The translations under genes were made by a program, and so were the position numbers. This document shows positions 18,780 to 28,003 of a stretch of DNA of 64,000 nt, piece by piece. The notes below the pieces were generated by a model. It saw nothing but the letters and a program-made list of their open reading frames with translations, was not told where the DNA came from and made no database searches. Each line of letters starts with the position of its first letter. Within the stretch, counting starts at the first letter, position 1. Source of the stretch: Streptomyces sp. TSRI0281. GTDB taxonomy: Bacteria > Actinomycetota > Actinomycetes > Streptomycetales > Streptomycetaceae. The DNA is taken from NCBI RefSeq assembly GCF_001905125.1, contig NZ_LWLE01000001.1:335350-399349 (forward strand), read 5' to 3'.

Positions 18780-19151
18780 TCAGCCCGCCGCGGCTATCTG
18801 TTCCGTCGGCGCCGCCGACGTGAGCTCTATCTCGCGCCTACGGCGCCGGGCGAGCACCACGCGGCGTTCCGCGGCGGTCAGGCCGCCCCACACCCCGTAC
18901 GGCTCGGGTTGCATCAAGGCGTGCTCCTGGCACGCCACCATCACCGGACAGCGGGCGCATACGCGTTTGGCGGCCTCCTCGCGGGACAGTCGGGCAGCAG
19001 TCGGCTCCTTCGACGGGGCGAAGAACAACCCGGCTTCGTCCCGGCGGCACACCGCCTCCGAATGCCAGGGTCCCGCCTGGTCTTCCCGAGCGGGAGTGCG
19101 CTGGGGAGGAACGGCGACGACCTGCAGAGTCTGATGCGGCGGTTGCGGCAC
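18780..19151 (-). CDS. WhiB-family iron-sulfur transcriptional regulator (probably WblI)
   Basis: 123 residues. Four cluster cysteines at 35, 65, 68 and 74 in the C-x(n)-C-x2-C-x5-C arrangement (AVCRRD, RVCARCPVMVAC), then the turn YGVWGGLTAAERR and a basic AT-hook-like tail (LARRRRREIE). Wbl proteins carry a redox-sensitive [4Fe-4S] cluster and act with sigma factors in development and antibiotic control. By position beside glpX and class I fumarase it probably corresponds to S. coelicolor wblI, a memory-based assignment. Region 19152-19310 upstream shows no clear motif. Confidence 0.9.
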   Translation of the reverse strand: MPQPPHQTLQVVAVPPQRTPAREDQAGPWHSEAVCRRDEAGLFFAPSKEPTAARLSREEAAKRVCARCPVMVACQEHALMQPEPYGVWGGLTAAERRVVLARRRRREIELTSAAPTEQIAAAG

Positions 19152-19310
19152 GGTCTACTCCTGACGACGGCTTCGCGAGCGAGAGACGATGCAGCATTCC
19201 CTACCCGCTGTGCGCGTGCCTAAGCGCTGCGTGGCACAGGCTTCCGGGGCGCGCAATTGCACCCGCGGCGCACTTTGGCCGGATCCCGAAGCCCGTCCAC
19301 CACCGCCCGC

Positions 19311-19985
19311 TCAGCGGCCGAGGTGTTTGCGCAGTTGGTCGTGGAGGTCGGCAATGAACTTGCCCCGCTTGGGCTTTGCTTCCACGTTCCCGAAGACGGA
19401 ATAGCCGTTCACCACGACGACCGGTGCTTCCGGATCTGCGGATTCCAGTGTCGTCACTTCGAAATTACCGAAAACACCCGTCCCGCTGCCGCGCAGCGAG
19501 ATGTTCTGCGGCACCTTGATCTCGACACTGCCGAAGATGGACGTCGCGTTGATGACGGTGAGCCGTTGGCCGAAAAGAGCCTCCGTCAGATCGATCTCCA
19601 CGGTGCCGAACAGCGCGAAGGCGTTCGTACGGCCACCGACCCGCCAACGCCCTTTCCTGGTCGAGCTGGAGAAGATCGCCACGAGGTTGTCCGCCGGCCC
19701 GGCCGGGCCCTCGGGGCCGTAGGCGTAGGGCCGCGCACCGGGCTGCGGGGCGGTGGCGCCGGGCGCGGGCAGGTCGCGGACCAGCGGTTCGAGTTCGCCG
19801 AGGGTCTTGGCGCGGTACACCAGGTCGATCCGCTCGGCGTGCTCCTCGGCGGTCAGCCGGCCCTCGGCCATGGCGTCCCGCAGGATGTCCGCGATCCGGT
19901 CGCGGTCGGCGTCGGAGGCTCGGATACCGGCCGGTGCGGGTTCAGCCGGGGCGACGGGCTGCTGGGGCTGCTTTTCGAGGTCCAC
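19311..19985 (-). CDS. DUF1707 protein with cell-wall-stress LiaF-like domain
   Basis: 224 residues. Residues ~20-75 are the DUF1707/SHOCT-like motif (IRASDADRDRIADILRDAM, GRLTAEEHAERIDLVYRAKT, LGELEPLVRDLP). The C-terminal half (VAIFSSSTRKGRWRV to GYSVFGNVEAKP) is a repetitive beta-structure of the LiaF/DUF2154 type, with recurring FG(T/S)VEI strands. Such proteins are thought to sense or respond to envelope stress; no membrane segment is visible. Confidence 0.8.
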   Translation of the reverse strand: MDLEKQPQQPVAPAEPAPAGIRASDADRDRIADILRDAMAEGRLTAEEHAERIDLVYRAKTLGELEPLVRDLPAPGATAPQPGARPYAYGPEGPAGPADNLVAIFSSSTRKGRWRVGGRTNAFALFGTVEIDLTEALFGQRLTVINATSIFGSVEIKVPQNISLRGSGTGVFGNFEVTTLESADPEAPVVVVNGYSVFGNVEAKPKRGKFIADLHDQLRKHLGR

Positions 19986-20290
19986 CGATCCAGCGTACCC
20001 AAACGCGATAGATCGCGACTAGGGGCAGTCCGGGCGATCCGGCCAATCCTGGGCGATCACCGTCCGGTTCGTCCCGCCCGGCGGGGCCTTGAATCCGGGA
20101 GTGACTCCTCCCCGGATCCGGGTCCGCTCCGGGTCCGCTCCAGGTTTGCTCCGGGTGCGCTCCAGGCCCGTTCCGGGTCCGCTCCAGGTGAGCCTTACCT
20201 CACAGGATCAGCAGCCCCGCGGCGTTCTACGCTGGTGGATGCGCTGCCCAAAGGAGGTCAGCCGCTGTCGCCGAGTGAGGAATGGCCGTA
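19986..20290. other. Intergenic region upstream of class I fumarase with short tandem repeats
   Basis: 305 bp between divergent genes. From about 20107 to 20190 it carries some seven imperfect iterations of an 11-13 bp unit of the form gctccgggtcc / gctccaggt. Beyond this there is a gaggtcagc and a gtgagga stretch that serves as the fumarase ribosome binding site. No gene is apparent. Confidence 0.55.
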
Positions 20291-21958
20291 ATGCCAGAGT
20301 TTGCGTACTCCGATCTGCTCCCCCTGGGAGAGGACACCACGCCCTATCGTCTGGTGACCGCCGAGGGTGTCTCCACCTTCGAGGCCGATGGCCGTACGTT
20401 CCTCAAGGTCGAGCCCGAGGCCCTGCGCACGCTCGCCGCCGAGGCCATGCACGACATCTCGCACTTCCTGCGCCCGGCGCACCTCGCGCAGCTGCGCCGG
20501 ATCGTGGACGACCCCGATGCCTCGTCCAACGACAAGTTCGTCGCGCTCGACCTCCTGAAGAACGCGAACATCGCCGCCGCGGGCGTCCTGCCGATGTGCC
20601 AGGACACCGGCACCGCGATCGTCATGGGCAAGCGCGGCCAGAACGTGCTGACGTCGGGCGGTGACGAGGAGGCCCTGTCGCACGGCATCTTCGACGCGTA
20701 CACCAAGCTCAACCTGCGCTACTCGCAGATGGCCCCGCTGACCATGTGGGACGAGAAGAACACCGGCTCGAACCTCCCGGCGCAGGTCGAGCTGTACGCC
20801 ACCGACGGCGGCGCGTACAAGTTCCTCTTCATGGCGAAGGGCGGCGGCTCCGCCAACAAGTCGTTCCTCTACCAGGAGACCAAGGCGGTCCTCAACGAGA
20901 CCTCCATGATGAAGTTCCTGGAGGAGAAGATCCGTTCGCTGGGCACCGCGGCCTGCCCGCCGTACCACCTGGCGATCGTCGTCGGCGGTACGTCGGCCGA
21001 GTTCGCGCTGAAGACCGCGAAGTACGCCTCCGCGCACTACCTGGACGAGCTGCCCGCCGAGGGCTCCCCCACCGGGCACGGCTTCCGGGACAAGGACCTG
21101 GAGGAGAAGGTCTTCGAGCTGACGCAGAAGATCGGGATCGGCGCGCAGTTCGGCGGCAAGTACTTCTGCCACGACGTACGCGTCGTCCGGCTTCCCCGGC
21201 ACGGCGCCTCGCTGCCCGTCGCCATCGCCGTGTCCTGCTCGGCGGACCGCCAGGCCACCGCGAAGATCACCGCCGAGGGCGTCTTCCTGGAGCAGTTGGA
21301 GAGGGACCCGGCGCGCTTCCTGCCGGACACCACCGACGACCACCTGGACGAGGCCGCGGATGTCGTGCGGATCGATCTGAACCGGCCGATGGACGACATC
21401 CTCGCCGAGCTGACCAAGTACCCGGTCAAGACCCGGCTCTCGCTGACCGGCCCGCTGGTCGTGGCGCGCGACATCGCGCACGCCAAGATCAAGGAGCGGC
21501 TGGACGCGGGCGAGGAGATGCCGCAGTACCTGAAGGACCACCCGGTGTACTACGCGGGGCCGGCGAAGACGCCCGAGGGGTACGCCTCCGGTTCCTTCGG
21601 CCCGACGACGGCCGGCCGCATGGACAGCTATGTCGCGCAGTTCCAGGCTGCGGGCGGCTCCAAGGTGATGCTGGCCAAGGGCAACCGGTCCCGGCAGGTC
21701 ACCGACGCGTGCGACGCGCACGGCGGCTTCTACCTCGGCTCCATCGGCGGCCCGGCCGCCCGCCTCGCGCAGGACTGCATCAAGAAGGTCGAGGTCATCG
21801 AGTACGAGGAACTCGGCATGGAGGCGGTCTGGAAGATCGAGGTCGAGGACTTCCCCGCGTTCATCGTGGTCGACGACAAGGGCAACGACTTCTTCACCGA
21901 GCCCGCCCCCGCGCCGACCTTCACCAGCATTCCGGTACGGGGCCCCGGCCTCGGCTGA
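20291..21958 (+). CDS. Class I fumarate hydratase (iron-sulfur)
   Basis: About 555 residues from ATG 20291 ([13 protein letters not shown]). ATG 20282 is nearly on top of the gagtgagga Shine-Dalgarno and is less likely. Cluster cysteine regions: [30 protein letters not shown] and [19 protein letters not shown]. The N-terminal fumarase domain (~1-330) and C-terminal beta domain are both complete. It interconverts fumarate and malate in the TCA cycle; a class II enzyme, FumC, lies 16 kb away on the other side of the biosynthetic cluster. Confidence 0.93.
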   Translation: MPEFAYSDLLPLGEDTTPYRLVTAEGVSTFEADGRTFLKVEPEALRTLAAEAMHDISHFLRPAHLAQLRRIVDDPDASSNDKFVALDLLKNANIAAAGVLPMCQDTGTAIVMGKRGQNVLTSGGDEEALSHGIFDAYTKLNLRYSQMAPLTMWDEKNTGSNLPAQVELYATDGGAYKFLFMAKGGGSANKSFLYQETKAVLNETSMMKFLEEKIRSLGTAACPPYHLAIVVGGTSAEFALKTAKYASAHYLDELPAEGSPTGHGFRDKDLEEKVFELTQKIGIGAQFGGKYFCHDVRVVRLPRHGASLPVAIAVSCSADRQATAKITAEGVFLEQLERDPARFLPDTTDDHLDEAADVVRIDLNRPMDDILAELTKYPVKTRLSLTGPLVVARDIAHAKIKERLDAGEEMPQYLKDHPVYYAGPAKTPEGYASGSFGPTTAGRMDSYVAQFQAAGGSKVMLAKGNRSRQVTDACDAHGGFYLGSIGGPAARLAQDCIKKVEVIEYEELGMEAVWKIEVEDFPAFIVVDDKGNDFFTEPAPAPTFTSIPVRGPGLG

Positions 21959-22062
21959 CCGACGTACAGGCCGGCCGGCGCACGGACCGGCCGACGGACC
22001 GGCCGACTGACCGACGTACAGGCCGGCCGGCGCACGGACCGGCCGACTGACCGACGTACAGG
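21955..22062. repeat. Direct repeats after the fumarase gene
   Basis: A ~40-bp unit beginning ctgaccgacgtacaggccgg starts at 21955 and at 22007 and begins again at 22047 before breaking off. The first copy has an extra 12 bp. The first copy covers the fumarase stop codon. Downstream (22071-22101) a ggtggggcg/cgcccccacc hairpin could act as terminator. Confidence 0.7.
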
Positions 22063-22181
22063 TGAGCAGTGGGTGGGGCGTTCCGGGCGGAGCGCCCCCA
22101 CCGTGCGTTTCCGGCCACCGCGCCGGCACGCCCCCCTGCCACTGCCCCACCGCGTTCCCGGCGGCCGTCGCCGTACGCCGG

Positions 22182-23120
22182 TCAGCCGTCCAGCAGGCCC
22201 GATGTCGCGACCAGATAGCCGAGCTGGGCGCGGCTGTTGCTGCCCAGTTGCTCGGAGACCTTGCGCATGTGCTCGGCGACGCTGCGCCTGCTCATGCCGA
22301 TGCGCCGGGCGATCGCCGCGTCCGTCTCGCCGTTGACGACCGCCTGGAGGATCGCGCGCTGGAGGTCGGAGGTGATGACGGGGGTGCGCAGCGGGGCGCG
22401 TTCGGGGCGGACGGGGACCGAGCGGGCCCATGCCTCGTCGAAGTGCCGGACCAGGAAGCGGACCAGGGGCGGGTGCTGGATGCGCAGCGCGTTGTGCGGT
22501 TCGTCGGAGAACGGGATGAACGCGAGGTCCCGGTCGAACACGATGATCCGGTCGGCGACCTCGGTGAGCGTCCTGACCTCGGCGCCCGCCTCGGTCACCT
22601 GCTCGATGTACGCGAGCGTCGTGCGGTCCGAGCGGACGGTGTGCTGGTAGATCGTGCGCTGCCGGATGCCGCGCCGTAGGTTGTTCAGGTCCCGGGGCAG
22701 CGACTCCTGGAGGATGTGCGCGGGACGGCCGCCGCCCGGGTGCGCGGTGCGCACCTCCTCGCGGCAGCCGCCGACTCCCGCTTCGAGGGCCTTGCTGATG
22801 ACGGCGTGCCCCGAGAGCCGGGTGAGGGCGGGCTGTTGGAGCCGGTGCACATCGGCGTACAGGCCCTCGAAGGCGGCGAGGGCGGCGCGCGCCGAGCGCA
22901 GGGTGCGGCGCTGTTCGAGGATCGCCTCCTCGATGGGGGCGAGCGCGGCGAACGACGCGGTCTCCGGCGGCACGGGCATCATGAAGCCCGGTGATTCCCG
23001 GTCGGTCACCATCAGATGCAGGGCGCGCAGACAGCCGGCCACCTCGCCCCGCGGAAGGCTTCCCTCCAGGAGCGCGCGCCGGTAGGTCGTGAGTGCCGTC
23101 TCGCAGGGCCGCTCCGGCAT
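22182..23120 (-). CDS. LuxR-family transcriptional regulator of the biosynthetic cluster
   Basis: 312 residues from ATG 23120. The C-terminal LuxR helix-turn-helix is clear: LQRAILQAVVNGETDAAIARRIGMSRRSVAEHMRKV in pieces. The N-terminal ~230 residues resemble the TrmB-like/phospholipase-D-like sensing region of Streptomyces cluster regulators (EEAILEQRRTLRSARAALAAFEGLY, VFDRDLAFIPF). A GTG at 23183 is in frame but would lie inside the likely operator, so the shorter start is preferred. It is divergent from the MFS/PKS operon and is the obvious candidate pathway regulator. Confidence 0.8.
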   Translation of the reverse strand: MPERPCETALTTYRRALLEGSLPRGEVAGCLRALHLMVTDRESPGFMMPVPPETASFAALAPIEEAILEQRRTLRSARAALAAFEGLYADVHRLQQPALTRLSGHAVISKALEAGVGGCREEVRTAHPGGGRPAHILQESLPRDLNNLRRGIRQRTIYQHTVRSDRTTLAYIEQVTEAGAEVRTLTEVADRIIVFDRDLAFIPFSDEPHNALRIQHPPLVRFLVRHFDEAWARSVPVRPERAPLRTPVITSDLQRAILQAVVNGETDAAIARRIGMSRRSVAEHMRKVSEQLGSNSRAQLGYLVATSGLLDG

Positions 23121-23176
23121 CGGGCGGTCCGGCGTCGATTCGCGGCAATCACATACCGGTGGGAGGGATTGATCGT

Positions 23177-23248
23177 CCTGCACAAGTATGCAGATTACCT
23201 TTGTGCAAACGGGACTACATCGGTGAGTGCTCCGCCTGCACGAGTATG
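23177..23248. promoter_or_regulatory. Putative operator region between regulator and export/PKS operon
   Basis: Contains an inverted repeat tgcacaa (23179-23185) and ttgtgca (23201-23207), 15 bp apart. The word cctgcacaagtatg (23177-23190) is repeated with one change at 23235-23248. Position between divergent promoters suggests binding sites for the LuxR regulator. Confidence 0.45.
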
Positions 23249-23349
23249 TGCGGGTGACACCCGGTATCAACGGCAGCGACAGCGAATCGAACAGCCCAAC
23301 AGCGAACGAAGCGGACAGCGAAACAGGTGGAGAAACGGAGAACGCGGCG

Positions 23350-24771
23350 GTGAGCTCTGTCAACACGGCGCGTTCCGAGCGGCGTTATCGATTCCTCGTC
23401 GCGGGATACGCCGTCTCTTCGTACGGCACGTTCCTGAATATGGTGGCGCTCAATCTGTTCGTCTATGAGACGACGGGCAGAGCACTCGCCATGGGCCTGT
23501 TCATGGCCGTGCGGCTGGCTTCCGGATTTGTCGCCGGACTGATGGCGGGCGGGCTGCTCGCCCGCTTCACGGCGAAAAGCATCATGCTGTGGGTGAATGT
23601 CGCGCAGGCGGCGGTGATGCTGCTGCTCATTCTGGCGCCGGACGGCCTGCGCACGGCCGCGCTGATGTCCGTCTCGCTGGTCATCGGGGCGTGCGGAACG
23701 CTGTTCATGGTGTCGTTGCGCAGTTCGATCCCGGAGATGGTCGGCGAGGACCGCCGGGCCTGGGCGAACTCCCTGTCGATCACGGGACGTTCGCTGGCGA
23801 TGGTGGCGGGCTTCGCCTCGGCGGGTGTGGTGGTGTCCCTGGTCGGGTACACCGCGGCCTTCGCCGTCGACATGGCGACCTTCGCGGCCTGCGCGGTGAC
23901 GGTGGCCCTGCTGCCGATCACCGGGGGCGGCAGGGGTGCGGGCGCCGCGCCGGATCCGGAGGGGGATTCCGGCGGGCGCGCGGGGGAAGGGCCGACACCG
24001 GAGTCGGCCGAGGGCGCGGCGGCGAAGGGGACCGGGCGGCGCGGGGCTCTCGCCTTCCTCGCAGGGCGGCGACGGAGGCCCGTCGCGTTCCTGGCGCTGG
24101 CCGCCGCGCCCGGCATGGGCCTGATGGTGGCGCTGCGCGGGGTGGACGCGTTCGGTTCGTCCTCCCACAACGCGGCGCTGCCGATCTACTCCACCGAGTT
24201 GGACGCGTCGAACCCCGCGGTGTTCGTGTCCGCCTTCTGGTGTGTGTGGGCGCTGGGCAACATCGGCGCGCAACAGGTGATCCAGCGGTACGCGAAGCGC
24301 ACCGGGCGGTCGGTGGGCGCGCTGGGCTTCGGTTACGGGACCGTCGTGATGTCGGCGGCCTTCATCCTGGCCTTCGCCGGTTTCCCGCTGCCCGTGACAG
24401 CGGTGATCGCGCTGGTCGCGGGCGCCGCGGACGGCCTCACCGAGGTGTCGTACACCTCGCATCTCCAGACACTCCCGGCCGGCCTGCGCGGCCATGCCTT
24501 CGGGCTCTCCGCGACGTTCGAGAACCTCGGCTTCGGGGTCGGCATGATCCTCGTGGCCGCCGCTCTCGACCGGTACACCTCCTTCACCGTGGTCGCGTGG
24601 TCCCATGGGGCTGCCATCGTGGTCGCGCTGGCGTTCCTGCTGCGGGTGGCGGGGCTGCGGAGGGGAGAGGCAGTTGAAGGACAACCGCATCGCGGTGAAG
24701 GACCGTCGCACAGCGGTGAAGGACCGTCCCATCGCGGTGATCGGGACGGCGCTGAGGTTTCCCGGAGCTGA
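23350..24771 (+). CDS. MFS transporter, probable exporter of the cluster product
   Basis: 473 residues from GTG 23350 (VSSVNTARSERRYRF); the frame is open further upstream to an ATG-less region, so the start is not certain. About twelve membrane segments, beginning FLVAGYAVSSYGTFLNMVAL, with an MFS_3 (enterobactin exporter)-like layout and a Gly/Ala-rich cytoplasmic loop in the middle. The C-terminal ~33 residues (GEGPSHSGEGPSHRGD) are coded in the 98 bp that overlap the PKS gene and are probably unstructured. First gene of the operon; export and self-protection are the likely roles. Confidence 0.8.
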   Translation: MSSVNTARSERRYRFLVAGYAVSSYGTFLNMVALNLFVYETTGRALAMGLFMAVRLASGFVAGLMAGGLLARFTAKSIMLWVNVAQAAVMLLLILAPDGLRTAALMSVSLVIGACGTLFMVSLRSSIPEMVGEDRRAWANSLSITGRSLAMVAGFASAGVVVSLVGYTAAFAVDMATFAACAVTVALLPITGGGRGAGAAPDPEGDSGGRAGEGPTPESAEGAAAKGTGRRGALAFLAGRRRRPVAFLALAAAPGMGLMVALRGVDAFGSSSHNAALPIYSTELDASNPAVFVSAFWCVWALGNIGAQQVIQRYAKRTGRSVGALGFGYGTVVMSAAFILAFAGFPLPVTAVIALVAGAADGLTEVSYTSHLQTLPAGLRGHAFGLSATFENLGFGVGMILVAAALDRYTSFTVVAWSHGAAIVVALAFLLRVAGLRRGEAVEGQPHRGEGPSHSGEGPSHRGDRDGAEVSRS

Positions 24772-27700
24772 CAGCACCGAGGAGTACTGGCGCGACATCC
24801 GCGCCGGTGTCAGTCATGTACGCCGCTTCACCGAGGCCGAGTTCGCGGCGGCCGGGGTGCCGGAGTCGGAGTACCGCGCCCCGGGGTACGTCGGGGCGAG
24901 CGCGCTGCTGGATTCCGTGGACGGTTTCGATGCCGCGTTCTTCGGGATGAGCGGGCGGGAGGCGGCGCTCACCGATCCGCAGCAGCGGCTGTTCCTGGAG
25001 TGCTGCTTCCACGCGCTGGAGGACGGCGGATACGCACGGCCGGACGGAGCGGTACGGATCGGGGTGTACGGGAGCTCCGGCTACCGCCTGTACTCGCTGC
25101 ACAGCTATCTCGCGGAGAACCTCGCCGCGGAGTCCCGGTCCGGCGACTGGATGACGGCCAAGCAGGTACAGGTCGGCACCTACCCGGACTTCACGGCCAA
25201 CCGGGCCGCCTACCGGCTCGGCCTGACCGGTCCCGCGGTGAACGTGGCGACGGCCTGTTCGAGCGCGCTGGTCTCCGTACATCTGGCGTGCCAGGCGCTG
25301 CGGGCCGGGGACGCGGAGCTGATGCTGGTGGCCTCCTCCGCCCTGCATCTGCCGCAGATCACCGGGCACCGGCCGGTGAAGGGCTCCACGCTCTCCCCCA
25401 CCGGCACGGTCCGGGCGTTCGACGCGGACGCGGACGGCACCGTCGGGGGCAACGGGGTCGCCGCCGTCCTGCTGAAGCCGCTGGACCGGGCGGTCGCCGA
25501 CGGGGACACCGTGCGCGCCGTGATCCTGGGCTCGGCCGTCACCAACGACGGGTCGGACAAGGCGGGGTTCGCCGCACCGGGGGTCGCCGGGCAGCGCGAC
25601 GCGGTGCTCGGGGCGCTGCGCGCGGCCGGGGTCCCCGCGGAGTCGATCGGCTATCTGGAGGCGCACGGTACGGGCACGCTCAAGGGCGATCCGATCGAGT
25701 TCGCCGCCCTGACGGAGGCGTTCCGCCGGCACACCGGCCGGACCGGATTCTGCGCCCTGGGCTCCACGAAGCCCGCCATCGGCCATCTGGACAGCGCGGC
25801 CGGGCTGGCCGGGCTGATCAAGGCGATCGAGGTGCTGCGGCACGGGATCGTCCCTCCGCTGGTCAACTTCTCCCGGCCCAACCCGGCGCTCGCGGTCGAC
25901 GACAGCCCCTTCGTCCTGCCGGCCCAGGAGCGGGACTGGCCGGTGAGCGGCGTACGGCGCGCCGGTGTGCACTCCATCGGCATGGGCGGTACCAATGCGC
26001 ACGTGATCATGGAACAGGCGCCCCCGCGTGCGGAGCGGACGGCCGGCGCGCCCCCGCGTGCGGAGGACGTGCCCGGCGCGGGCGGTGCGCCGGTCCCGGC
26101 GCTGCTTCCGCTGTCCGCCGCGAGCGGGGACGCGCTGGTGGCGTACGCCCGCTCGGTACGTGACCATCTCGTACGCCGACCCGGGACGGCCCGCGCCGAT
26201 CTGCTGGTCACCACCGCGCTGGGACGGCGCCTGCTCCCCCACCGGCTGGTCGTCACGTCCGCCGACCCGGTCGCCGGGCTCGACGCCTTCCTCCGGGACA
26301 GGGCGGCGGGCGGGGCGGCGGACAGGGCCTCGGACGGGGCCTCGGACGCGGCGGCGGGCCGTGCGTCCGGGGAGGAGTACGTGACGGGGGTGGTGGACGG
26401 GGAGGGTGCGATCGAGCCGGTCTTCCTGTTCAGCGGGCAGGGCGGCCCGCGCCCCGGCATGGGCGCCGAACTGTCGGCCCGCTTCCCGGTGGTGGCCGCG
26501 ACACTCGCCCTCTGTGCCCGGCTGTACGAGGAGGAGACCGGCCACCGCGACTTCCTGGCCCGGGTGGTGGACGGGCGGGGGCCGGAACGGTGGGACACGG
26601 CGTTCGCCCAGCCCGCACTGTTCGCCCTCCAGATCGCCCAGGCCCGGCTGTGGGAGGAGCTGGGGGTCACGCCAGGGCGGGTCGCCGGACACAGCGTCGG
26701 CGAGTACGCGGCGCTGTGCGTGGCCGGGGCGATGGACGTCGAGGACGCGATGCGCCTGGTCTGCCGGCGCGGGCAGCTGATGCAGCACAACGTGGCGCCC
26801 GGCGCCATGATCGCCGCCTTCGTGCCGCGCGAGCGGGTACGGGAACTGCTGGCCGCGGTCGACGGGCTGGAGCTCGCCGCGGTCAACGGCACGGCCGTGC
26901 ATGTCCTCGCCGGCCCCCCGGCGGCGGTCGCCGCGACACGGTCCCTGCTGGCGGTCCGGGGCGAGGCGTACGAGCCGCTGGACCTGGACCGGGCCTTCCA
27001 CACCGCGCTGCTCGACCCGATTCTCGACGATCTCCGGATCCTCGCCGAGAAGACGGAACTCCGGCCGCTGCGCACGGAGTTCGTCAGCGGGCTGGACGGC
27101 GCCGTGCGGCCCGTCGGCTGGCTGCCCGACGCCGACCACCTGGTCCGGCAGGCCCGCCGCAGAGCCGACTTCGCCGCGGTACTGGACACCCTCGGCGATG
27201 CCCCCGTCCTGCTGGAGCTCGGACCGTCCGCCGTGCTGAGCGGGATGGCCCGCCGGGCCCTGCCGGACGCCGTCTGCGTACCGACCCGGCAGTGGGAGCG
27301 GGCGGTGGCCCGGCTGCACTGCGCGGGGACACGTGTCGACTGGTCCGCGCTGCTCGCCGGGTACGGCGGGCGGCGGGTGCCGCTGCCGACGTACCCGTTC
27401 CGGCATCAGTCGTACTGGTCCGGTCCGGCCCCGGTACGGGCTGCCGCGATCCCGCACATATCCACACGCTCGACGGAGGATGGCATGACCGAACAGTCCG
27501 TACTGGACCGGGTGCTGGAACTGGCCGCCCGCCATCTGGGCCACCGGCCCGCAGAGGTCGGCGCGGACCGGTCGTTCGTGGGGATGGGCGCGGACTCGCT
27601 TCAACTGATCGGCATGGTCCGGCAGTTGGAGGCGGAGTTCGGTACGGAGCTCGCCATGCGGGAGATCCTGGAGGAGGCGGGGACCCCGAGACTGACGGCC

Positions 27701-28003
27701 CGGCTCATCGCGGGCCGGACGGCACAGGAGCCGGGCCGTGCGCAGGACGGTGCGCAGGACCAGGGGCAGGACCAGGGGCACGAGCGGGCGCCCGAGCAGG
27801 TGCCTGCGCAGCGACAGGCGCCGCAACCGGAGCCGGAGCGACCGCGCGGAGCGCCCGACGGACCCGTGTACGCCACTCGCGCCGAGGTCGAGGAACTGTC
27901 CCGCCAGATAGGCACGTTGGCGCAGACCCAGGCCGCGATGCTGACCCAGCTCTCCGCCGCGGTGGCCCTGCTGACCGACCGTACCGAGGCGGCGGACCGA
28001 TGA
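24674..28003 (+). CDS. Type I polyketide synthase module KS-AT-ACP
   Basis: 1109 residues if TTG 24674 (after ggggagagg) is used; GTG 24689 is an alternative. Ketosynthase ~20-450 with Cys195 (VATACSSAL), His331 (EAHGTGT) and His371 (KPAIGH, a variant of KSNIGH). Acyltransferase ~590-890 with Ser674 (GHSVGEYAAL) and the RAFH motif at 773-776, which fits malonyl-CoA. ACP ~935-1010 with Ser975 (GADSL). No KR, DH or ER, so the product stays a beta-keto thioester. No loading domain, so the starter comes in trans. The C-terminal coiled coil (EVEELSRQIGTLAQTQAAML) looks like a docking segment. It ends in an ATGA overlap with the next gene. Confidence 0.92.
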   Translation: MKDNRIAVKDRRTAVKDRPIAVIGTALRFPGADSTEEYWRDIRAGVSHVRRFTEAEFAAAGVPESEYRAPGYVGASALLDSVDGFDAAFFGMSGREAALTDPQQRLFLECCFHALEDGGYARPDGAVRIGVYGSSGYRLYSLHSYLAENLAAESRSGDWMTAKQVQVGTYPDFTANRAAYRLGLTGPAVNVATACSSALVSVHLACQALRAGDAELMLVASSALHLPQITGHRPVKGSTLSPTGTVRAFDADADGTVGGNGVAAVLLKPLDRAVADGDTVRAVILGSAVTNDGSDKAGFAAPGVAGQRDAVLGALRAAGVPAESIGYLEAHGTGTLKGDPIEFAALTEAFRRHTGRTGFCALGSTKPAIGHLDSAAGLAGLIKAIEVLRHGIVPPLVNFSRPNPALAVDDSPFVLPAQERDWPVSGVRRAGVHSIGMGGTNAHVIMEQAPPRAERTAGAPPRAEDVPGAGGAPVPALLPLSAASGDALVAYARSVRDHLVRRPGTARADLLVTTALGRRLLPHRLVVTSADPVAGLDAFLRDRAAGGAADRASDGASDAAAGRASGEEYVTGVVDGEGAIEPVFLFSGQGGPRPGMGAELSARFPVVAATLALCARLYEEETGHRDFLARVVDGRGPERWDTAFAQPALFALQIAQARLWEELGVTPGRVAGHSVGEYAALCVAGAMDVEDAMRLVCRRGQLMQHNVAPGAMIAAFVPRERVRELLAAVDGLELAAVNGTAVHVLAGPPAAVAATRSLLAVRGEAYEPLDLDRAFHTALLDPILDDLRILAEKTELRPLRTEFVSGLDGAVRPVGWLPDADHLVRQARRRADFAAVLDTLGDAPVLLELGPSAVLSGMARRALPDAVCVPTRQWERAVARLHCAGTRVDWSALLAGYGGRRVPLPTYPFRHQSYWSGPAPVRAAAIPHISTRSTEDGMTEQSVLDRVLELAARHLGHRPAEVGADRSFVGMGADSLQLIGMVRQLEAEFGTELAMREILEEAGTPRLTARLIAGRTAQEPGRAQDGAQDQGQDQGHERAPEQVPAQRQAPQPEPERPRGAPDGPVYATRAEVEELSRQIGTLAQTQAAMLTQLSAAVALLTDRTEAADR

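Noticed and set aside
26590..27999. Upstream extension of the AMT-LLM-NRPS frame into the PKS gene
   Set aside because: The sequence is Arg/Gly-rich shadow of the AT/ACP coding frame; the ATG at 28000 overlaps the PKS stop and begins a docking-like helix.
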